In this document: positions 58,626 to 64,000 of the stretch, piece by piece
How the letters are laid out: each line of letters starts with the position of its first letter
Position numbering within the stretch: the first letter of the stretch is position 1
From: Streptomyces sp. 6-11-2
GTDB taxonomy: Bacteria; Actinomycetota; Actinomycetes; Streptomycetales; Streptomycetaceae
Direction: 5' to 3'
Assembly: GCF_006540305.1 (NCBI RefSeq)
Contig: NZ_BJOR01000001.1
Span: 1,550,001 to 1,614,000 of the forward strand
DNA: 64,000 bases
The notes under the pieces: model-generated
Told to the model about the DNA's origin: nothing
The model's database searches: none
Seen by the model: the letters and a program-made list of their open reading frames with translations, nothing else
Translations under genes and position numbers: made by a program

Positions 58626-59962
58626 TGCGTCATCGGAAACAGGTCGAAGGCCCGCAGCGTCCGCACCCGGTAGCCGCCCTCGCGGAAGTACGCCAGGTCT
58701 CGGGCCAGGGCGGCCGGGTCGCAGGCCACGTAGGCGATGCGGCGGGCGGCGAGGGAGGTGAGGTGGGCGACCGTGGTGCGGCCGGCGCCCGCGCGGGGCG
58801 GGTCGAGGACGATCAGGTCGACCTCGGTGATGCCGGTGCGCGGCAGGACCGACTCGACCTTGCCCTGCTCGATGCGCACGCGCGGGAAGTCGGCGAGGTT
58901 GTGGCGGGCGTCCTCCACCGCGCGCTTGCCCGACTCGATGCCGAGCACCGCTCCCTTGTCGCCGACGCGGTCGGCCAGGGCGCCGGCGAAGAGGCCGACG
59001 CCGCAGTACAGGTCGAGGGCCATGTCGCCCTTGCGGGGCAGGAGGCCCTGCATGACCGCCGTGACCAGGGTGTCCGCCGCCTTCGGGTGGACCTGCCAGA
59101 AGCCGCCCCCGCCCACGCGGTGGGTGCGGCCGTCGGCGCGTTCGCGGACGAACGGGCGGCCGTGCACGCGGTGGACGCCGCCGGTCTTCTCGTCGATCCG
59201 GAGGACGGAGACCGGCTTGTCCAGTTCCACCAGCGGCAGGCGGGCGCCCGGGCGCGGGGTGAGGATCACCTGGCGGTCCTGGGAGCCCGTGGCCGCGATC
59301 GCCTCGACGGACTCCATGCCGGTCCAGTCGCGCCGCTCGATGCCCAGCTCGCTGACACCCTGCGCCGCGATCATGCAGTGATCGATCGGCTCGACCTCAT
59401 GGGAGCGGTGGCGGCGCAGGCCGGCCTTCCCCGTGGCGGGGTCGACCGCGTACTGCACGCGGGTGCGCCATTGCGGGACCTCGCCCGCGGGCAGCTTGTC
59501 GCCCTCGGCGGGCATGACCGTGCCGTCCCAGCCGGCCTCCTCGGGCGTGAGGCCCGCGAGCCGCTTCAGCTGCTCGGCAATCACCTCGCCCTTGAGCCGG
59601 CGCTGGGCTCCCGGCTTGGCGTGCTGCCAGTCGCAGCCGCCGCAGCGGCCGGGTCCGGCGTAGGGGCAGGGGGCCTCGACGCGGTCCTTGGAGGCGTCGA
59701 TGATCCGTACCGCGTCCGCGCGCAGGAAGCGTGCGCCCTCCTCGCCCTCGGTCACCCGGGCCACGACCCGCTCGCCGGGCAGCGCGTGCCGTACGAACAG
59801 CACCTGGCCCTCGGCGGTACGGGCGATGCAGTGGCCGCCGTGGGCGACGGGGCCGATCTCGACCTCGTACTCCCGCCCCACCAGCGAGCCGCCAGGCTCC
59901 CGGCCCGCCCCCGAGCCGCCCGGCTCCGGTCCCACCTGCGAGTTCTTCGGTTCTTCCTGCAT
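58586..59962 (-). CDS. TRAM-domain class I SAM-dependent RNA (uracil-5-) methyltransferase
   Basis: 458 residues from ATG 59962. N-terminal TRAM domain (YEVEIGPVAHGGHCIARTAE; VLFVRHALPGERVVARVTEG), a 4Fe-4S cluster with cysteines in APCPYAGPGRCGGCDWQHAK plus a later Cys in EPIDHCMIAAQG, SAM-binding MALDLYCGVGLFAGALADRV, and the RumA/TrmA catalytic pair LIVLDPPRAGAG and VACDPAALARDLAYF with the nucleophilic Cys. It methylates C5 of a uridine in rRNA or tRNA. It lies 110 bp from the KimA-like permease gene and is on the same strand. Confidence 0.9.
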   Translation of the reverse strand: MQEEPKNSQVGPEPGGSGAGREPGGSLVGREYEVEIGPVAHGGHCIARTAEGQVLFVRHALPGERVVARVTEGEEGARFLRADAVRIIDASKDRVEAPCPYAGPGRCGGCDWQHAKPGAQRRLKGEVIAEQLKRLAGLTPEEAGWDGTVMPAEGDKLPAGEVPQWRTRVQYAVDPATGKAGLRRHRSHEVEPIDHCMIAAQGVSELGIERRDWTGMESVEAIAATGSQDRQVILTPRPGARLPLVELDKPVSVLRIDEKTGGVHRVHGRPFVRERADGRTHRVGGGGFWQVHPKAADTLVTAVMQGLLPRKGDMALDLYCGVGLFAGALADRVGDKGAVLGIESGKRAVEDARHNLADFPRVRIEQGKVESVLPRTGITEVDLIVLDPPRAGAGRTTVAHLTSLAARRIAYVACDPAALARDLAYFREGGYRVRTLRAFDLFPMTHHVECVAILEPAK

Positions 59963-60072
59963 GGTGGGGTGACTCCAGATCGGGAAAGGCGTACGGCCGG
60001 ACAACAGCCCACCAGTCTACGTGGGTGCCGTCCGGCCGTTCACCATCAGGTGCGGTGCCGAGCGGAAGCCGG

Positions 60073-62133
60073 TCAGCCCTTCGCGACCGGCGACTCCTTC
60101 GGCTCCTTCGGGCGCTCCTGGGCCGGGCCACGCCGCACCGCACCGGGCGCGTTCCAGTCCTGGCGCCTGCGGGCACGCTGCTTGGCCGCCTCGGAGGAGG
60201 CCAGCTGGTAGGGCACCGAGGTGACCATCACGCCCGGTGTGAACAGCAGCCGGCCCTTCAGACGCAGCGCGCTCTGGTTGTGCAGCAGGTGCTCGTACCA
60301 GTGACCGACGACGTACTCGGGGATGATCACCGAGACGGCGTCGCGCGGAGACTCCTTGCGCAGGCTCTTCACGTACTCGATGACCGGGCGGGTGACCTCG
60401 CGGTACGGCGAGTCGAGCACCTTCAGGGGTACGTCGATGCCGCGCCGCTCCCACTCCTCGCGCAGCGCCCGGGTCTCGGCCGGGTCCACGTTGACGGTGA
60501 GCCCCTCCAGGGTGTCCGAGCGCATCAGCTTGGCGTAGGCCAGGGCGCGCAGGGTGGGACGGTGGATCTTGGAGATGAGGACCACGGAGTGGACACGGGA
60601 GGGCCGGACGGTGTCGTCGCCCGGACCGTCGGGGGCCGTGAGTTCCTCGGCGACCCGGTCGTAGTGCTTGCGGATCGCGGTCATCGTCGCGAAGAAGATG
60701 CACATGCCGAGCAGGGCCACCCAGGCGCCGTGGGTGAACTTGGTGACGAGGACGACGACCAGCACCGTGCTGGTGAGGAAGGCCCCGAAGGTGTTGATGG
60801 CGCGGGAGCGGATCATGTGGCTGCGCTTCGCCGGGTCCCGTTCGGTGGCCAGGTGGCGGTTCCAGTGCTTGACCATGCCGACCTGGCTGAGGGTGAAGGA
60901 CACGAACACGCCGACGATGTAGAGCTGGATCAGCCGGGTGGAGTCGGCGCCGTAGACGACGGTCAGCAGGGCGGCCGCGCCCGCGAGCAGCACGATGCCG
61001 TTGGAGAAGGCGAGCCGGTCGCCGCGGGTGTGCAGCTGGCGGGGCAGGAAGCGGTCCTGGGCGAGGATCGAGCCGAGCACCGGGAAGCCGTTGTAGGCGG
61101 TGTTGGCGGCCAGGAAGAGGACCAGCGCGGTCGCCGCGGCCAGGACGAGGAACAGGAAGCTGCCCTTGCCGAAGACGGCCTCGGCGACCTGGGAGATCAC
61201 CGGATTCTGCACATAGTCCGGGCCGACCGGGACGCCGCCCCGCAGGAGGTCGGCGGCCGGGTTGTCGGACATGCGGACGCCGGTCGTCATGGCCAGCGTG
61301 ATGATGCCGCAGAACATCGTCACGGCCAGCAGGCCGATCATCGCCAGCGTGCTCGCCGCGTTCCTGGACTTCGGCTTGCGGAAGGCGGGGACGCCGTTGG
61401 AGATGGCCTCGACGCCGGTGAGCGCGGCGCAGCCGGAGGAGAAGGCGCGCAGCAGCAGGAAGACGAGGGCGAACCCGGCGAGCCCCTGGTGTTCGGCCTT
61501 GATGTGGAAGTCGGCGGTCGGCGCCCGCATGGTGTCGCCGAGGACGAGTCCGCGGAAGGCGCCCCAGGCGATCATGATGAAGACACCGGTGACGAACACA
61601 TACGTGGGGATCGCGAAGAGCGTGCCCGACTCCTTCACGCCGCGCAGGTTCATCAGTGTCAGCAGCACGATCACGACGACCGCACACAGCACCTTGTGCT
61701 GGACCACGAAGGGGACGGCGGAGCCGAGGTTCTCGATGCCGGAGGAGATGGAGACGGCGACCGTCAGGACGTAGTCGACGAGCAGAGCGCTGGCGACGGT
61801 CAGGCCCGCCTTGGGGCCGAGGTTGGTGGTCGCCACCTCGTAGTCGCCGCCGCCGCTCGGGTAGGCGTGCACGTTCTGCCGGTAGGAGGCGACCACGGTC
61901 AGCATCAGCACGGCGACTGCGACCGCGATCCAGGGGCTGAAGTGGTACGCCGACACGCCCGCGACGGACAGGACCAGCAGGACCTCGCCGGGCGCGTACG
62001 CGACGGAGGACAGCGAGTCGGAGGCGAAGACGGGTAGGGCGATGCGCTTCGGCAGGAGCGTTTCGCTCAGCCGGTCACTGCGCAGTGCGCGCCCGATCAG
62101 AATACGTTTGGGCACGTCGGTCAGTTTGGACAC
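60073..62133 (-). CDS. APC family permease, KimA-like potassium importer
   Basis: 686 residues from ATG 62133. About 12 helices from residue 30 to 470 (LPVFASDSLSSVAYAPGEVL; YPSGGGDYEVATTNLGPKAG; VEAISNGVPAFRKPKSRNAA) followed by a 190-residue cytoplasmic domain (HSVVLISKIHRPTLRALAYA; PEYVVGHWYEHLLHNQSALR). This length and the adenine-ring-type C-terminal domain are those of the KUP/KimA branch of the APC superfamily that imports K+ with protons and is inhibited by c-di-AMP. It diverges from the two TrkA genes, consistent with a K+ locus. Amino-acid transport by the same fold cannot be excluded. Confidence 0.82.
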   Translation of the reverse strand: MSKLTDVPKRILIGRALRSDRLSETLLPKRIALPVFASDSLSSVAYAPGEVLLVLSVAGVSAYHFSPWIAVAVAVLMLTVVASYRQNVHAYPSGGGDYEVATTNLGPKAGLTVASALLVDYVLTVAVSISSGIENLGSAVPFVVQHKVLCAVVVIVLLTLMNLRGVKESGTLFAIPTYVFVTGVFIMIAWGAFRGLVLGDTMRAPTADFHIKAEHQGLAGFALVFLLLRAFSSGCAALTGVEAISNGVPAFRKPKSRNAASTLAMIGLLAVTMFCGIITLAMTTGVRMSDNPAADLLRGGVPVGPDYVQNPVISQVAEAVFGKGSFLFLVLAAATALVLFLAANTAYNGFPVLGSILAQDRFLPRQLHTRGDRLAFSNGIVLLAGAAALLTVVYGADSTRLIQLYIVGVFVSFTLSQVGMVKHWNRHLATERDPAKRSHMIRSRAINTFGAFLTSTVLVVVLVTKFTHGAWVALLGMCIFFATMTAIRKHYDRVAEELTAPDGPGDDTVRPSRVHSVVLISKIHRPTLRALAYAKLMRSDTLEGLTVNVDPAETRALREEWERRGIDVPLKVLDSPYREVTRPVIEYVKSLRKESPRDAVSVIIPEYVVGHWYEHLLHNQSALRLKGRLLFTPGVMVTSVPYQLASSEAAKQRARRRQDWNAPGAVRRGPAQERPKEPKESPVAKG

Positions 62134-62296
62134 AACAGAGGATCGTAGGCCTTAACCCCCCGGGTCGTGCACCTGCCGTCCCGGATCTGCCTCACGGGTG
62201 AATTCCGGTACCCGGGACCCTGCGGATTCCGCAGGTGGGGTGAGCGCCGTGCCCAGATGTCCGGACCCCGCTCCCCGCCGACCCCCCGGAGGCCCC
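62134..62296. other. Leader region between the permease and the small gene
   Basis: The stretch 62148-62260 on the plus strand has CCTTAACC, then ACGGGTGAATTCCGG at 62193-62207, ACCCGGGACC and a self-complementary CTGCGGATTCCGCAG. Individual elements recall the c-di-AMP (ydaO) riboswitch, but the full set of conserved bases cannot be laid out by eye. See the matching observation. The permease promoter must lie here as well. Confidence 0.3.
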
Positions 62297-62479
62297 ATGT
62301 CCTCGACCGCGGAGCTGATCGATGCCGCCGCCGCGTTGCTCGGCCTCGGATTCCTGACCCTGCGCAGCGTGCGCAGCATCACTCGGCGCCGGCCCTTCGA
62401 GGCCGGGCGAGACGCCGCCCACGGCGGAGGCGTTAAGGATGCGGTAGGAGGGTGCCCGCCCCGAACCGGGCATGTGTAG
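62297..62479 (+). CDS. Small hypothetical protein
   Basis: 60 residues from ATG 62297, preceded by GGAGG at a good distance. The sequence has a hydrophobic helix (AAAALLGLGFLTLRSVRSIT) and a basic, glycine-rich tail (RRRPFEAGRDAAHGGGVKDA). No family assigned. It precedes the first TrkA gene by 64 bp. The good ribosome site is the main support. Confidence 0.4.
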   Translation: MSSTAELIDAAAALLGLGFLTLRSVRSITRRRPFEAGRDAAHGGGVKDAVGGCPPRTGHV

Positions 62480-62543
62480 CTTGTCCCTCTGTCTGAGACC
62501 CTGATGGGACTGAGCAGTCGCTATTGACATCGGAAGGACGGTC

Positions 62544-63215
62544 GTGCACATCGTCATCATGGGCTGCGGGAGAGTGGGCTCCGCTCTCGCCCAGACCCTG
62601 GAGCAACAGGGGCACACGGTCGCCGTGATCGACCAGGACCCCACCGCCTTCCGCCGGCTGGGCCCCGGGTTCGGTGGCCGCCGGGTCACCGGGATCGGCT
62701 TCGACCAGGACACCCTGCGCGAGGCGGGCATCGAGGAGGCCGGTGCCTTCGCGGCCGTCTCCAGCGGCGACAACTCGAACATCATCTCCGCGCGGGTGGC
62801 CCGCGAGATGTTCGGCGTGCAGAACGTCGCGGCCCGCATCTACGACCCCCGCCGCGCCGAGGTGTACCAGCGTCTGGGCATCCCGACCGTGGCCACGGTC
62901 CGCTGGACGGCCGACCAGATGCTCCGCCGGCTGCTGCCCTCGGGCGCCGAGCCGCTGTGGCGCGACCCCACCGGCGGCGTCCAGCTCGCCGAGGTGCACG
63001 CCTCCCCGAAGTGGGTGGGCCACAAGATCAGCAGGCTCCAGGAGGAGACGGGCGTCCGGGTGGCGTTCCTGACCCGCCTCGGCGAGGCGATCCTGCCGAG
63101 CTCGCAGACGGTGCTCCAGGAGGGCGACCTGGTGCACGTGATGATGCGGACGGACGATGTGGAGAAGGTCGAGGCGGCGTTCGCCGAGGGCCCGGAAGAG
63201 GAGAGCGGTCACTGA
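62544..63215 (+). CDS. TrkA/RCK potassium channel regulatory protein
   Basis: 223 residues from GTG 62544, preceded by GGAAGGAC. RCK-N Rossmann domain (HIVIMGCGRVGSALAQTLEQ, VAVIDQDPTAFRRL) binding NAD(H) or ATP, then an RCK-C domain (VTAEVHASPKWVGHKI-type, LQEGDLVHVMMRTDDVEKVE). It binds the cytoplasmic side of a Trk/Ktr-type K+ transporter and gates uptake. It is followed without spacing by a second TrkA (TGATG overlap), so the two may form a hetero-ring. Confidence 0.9.
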   Translation: MHIVIMGCGRVGSALAQTLEQQGHTVAVIDQDPTAFRRLGPGFGGRRVTGIGFDQDTLREAGIEEAGAFAAVSSGDNSNIISARVAREMFGVQNVAARIYDPRRAEVYQRLGIPTVATVRWTADQMLRRLLPSGAEPLWRDPTGGVQLAEVHASPKWVGHKISRLQEETGVRVAFLTRLGEAILPSSQTVLQEGDLVHVMMRTDDVEKVEAAFAEGPEEESGH

Positions 63216-63883
63216 TGAGGGTCGCCATTGCCGGTGCCGGCGCGGTCGGTCGCTCGATCGCGGGCGAGCTGCTGGAGAACGGCCACGAGGTCCTTCTCAT
63301 CGACAAGGCGCCGACCGCCATCTCGGTCGAGCGTGTGCCGCAGGCCGAGTGGCTGCTGGCCGACGCCTGCGAGATCACCTCGCTGGACGAGGCGGCGCTT
63401 CAGCGCTGCAACGTGGTGATCGCCGCGACGGGCGACGACAAGGTGAACCTGGTCGTCTCCCTGCTGGCGAGGACGGAGTACGGCGTGCCGCGGGTGGTGG
63501 CCCGCGTGAACAACCCGAAGAACGAGTGGCTGTTCAACGAGTCCTGGGGCGTGGACGTGGCGGTGTCCACCCCGCGTCTGATGTCCGCGCTGGTCGAGGA
63601 GGCGGTGAGCGTCGGCGACCTGGTCCGGCTGCTGCGCTTCAGCCACGGCGACGCCAACCTCGTGGAGCTGACCCTGCCGGAGGAGTCGGCGCTGGCCGGC
63701 ACCCAGGTCGGGGACGTGGAGTGGCCCGAGGACACCTCGCTGGTCACCATCATCCGCGGCACCCGGGTGCTCACGCCGTCCCGGGAGGACTCCCTGGAGC
63801 CGGGTGACGAGCTGCTGTTCGTGGCCGCTCAGGCCCGTGAGGAGCAGCTGGAGGACCTGCTGTCGGTCCGCCGGGAACGCTGA
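63215..63883 (+). CDS. TrkA/RCK potassium channel regulatory protein
   Basis: 222 residues from ATG 63215, overlapping the preceding stop by 1 nt. RCK-N: VAIAGAGAVGRSIAGELLEN and VLLIDKAPTAISVERVPQAE, with the adenine-binding ATGDDKVNLVVSLLARTEYG; RCK-C: ESALAGTQVGDVEWPEDTSL and SLEPGDELLFVAAQAREEQL. It differs enough from its neighbour to be an ancient paralogue. A perfect hairpin terminator follows 1 bp after its stop. Confidence 0.9.
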   Translation: MRVAIAGAGAVGRSIAGELLENGHEVLLIDKAPTAISVERVPQAEWLLADACEITSLDEAALQRCNVVIAATGDDKVNLVVSLLARTEYGVPRVVARVNNPKNEWLFNESWGVDVAVSTPRLMSALVEEAVSVGDLVRLLRFSHGDANLVELTLPEESALAGTQVGDVEWPEDTSLVTIIRGTRVLTPSREDSLEPGDELLFVAAQAREEQLEDLLSVRRER

Positions 63884-63947
63884 CGCCCGGTACGAACGGC
63901 GAGGGGCGCCCGGAGATCCGGGCGCCCCTCGCCGTTCGTACCGGGCG
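63884..63947. terminator. Perfect 30-bp stem hairpin after trkA
   Basis: Arms 63884-63913 and 63918-63947 are fully complementary (30 bp, beginning CGCCCGGTACGAACGGC) with a 4-nt AGAT loop, starting immediately after the stop codon. It lies between the trkA pair and a convergent gene, so it probably terminates both. Confidence 0.85.
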
Positions 63948-63970
63948 GTGCTCAGGTCTGGCGGCGATGC

Positions 63971-64000
63971 TCAGCTCTGGCGGCGGTGACGGCCGGCGGC
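63971..64000 (-). CDS. C-terminal end of a leftward gene (partial)
   Basis: Reading leftward from the window edge gives AAGRHRRQS and a TGA stop at 63973-63971, immediately beyond the hairpin. Too short to identify; the basic tail and the terminator placement support it as a real gene end converging on trkA. Confidence 0.4.
   Translation of the reverse strand, partial: AAGRHRRQS

Overview
This 64 kb window is high-GC actinobacterial chromosome, almost certainly Streptomyces. The main markers are an xlnB-axeA type xylanase/acetylxylan esterase pair, a SepF paralogue, a DUF6099 protein, XRE/DUF397 and RsbW-like regulators, mycothiol-type gentisate catabolism and many GTG starts. No tRNA, rRNA or CRISPR array was seen.

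Region 1 (1-13.6 kb) is rich in mobile DNA. It begins with the 5' end of a leftward hen1-like gene, followed by a NUDIX hydrolase. Two 229-bp MITE-like elements (882-1110, 9236-9464) and a 1.7 kb IS982-family unit carrying a DinB gene (1111-2810) all sit at CTAG tetranucleotides. In two places the CTAG supplies the TAG stop codon of a resident gene. An IS701-family element with 121-bp terminal repeats (7468-9038) interrupts another gene two codons from its stop. Decayed genes lie nearby: a nitrile hydratase accessory remnant, a frameshifted lipoprotein-like gene and an IS110 tail.

Region 2 (13.6-35 kb) is mostly ordinary chromosome. It holds a multi-pass membrane protein, the xylan pair with an exactly duplicated CBM2-coding segment, a LacI-controlled catabolic operon (two SDRs, MFS, NodB-fold imidase/deacetylase-like hydrolase, asparaginase), a DeoR regulator, a B12-riboswitch-controlled cbtBA cobalt transporter, a cysteine-synthase-like/MFS pair, and an ATPase-XRE-DUF397 regulatory set.

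Region 3 (35-57.9 kb) is a catabolic island. Four hydrolases or lactonase-like enzymes, a flavin monooxygenase and two phosphotriesterase-family proteins (one lacking every metal ligand) run leftward. A P450-ferredoxin-reductase cassette with a LysR regulator diverges from them. A seven-gene overlapping operon combines the gentisate pathway (dioxygenase, maleylpyruvate isomerase, fumarylpyruvate hydrolase, 3-hydroxybenzoate 6-hydroxylase) with 3-oxoadipate CoA-transferase and thiolase under a divergent IclR regulator. TetR and MarR regulators and two drug-efflux-type MFS proteins follow. Together these could channel an esterified, lactonised or methoxylated aromatic to gentisate and central metabolism; that route is inference.

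Region 4 (57.9-64 kb) has a broken AbiE-like pair, a TRAM-domain RNA methyltransferase, a KimA-like APC permease and two tandem TrkA proteins ending in a perfect 30-bp hairpin, suggesting a potassium homeostasis locus.
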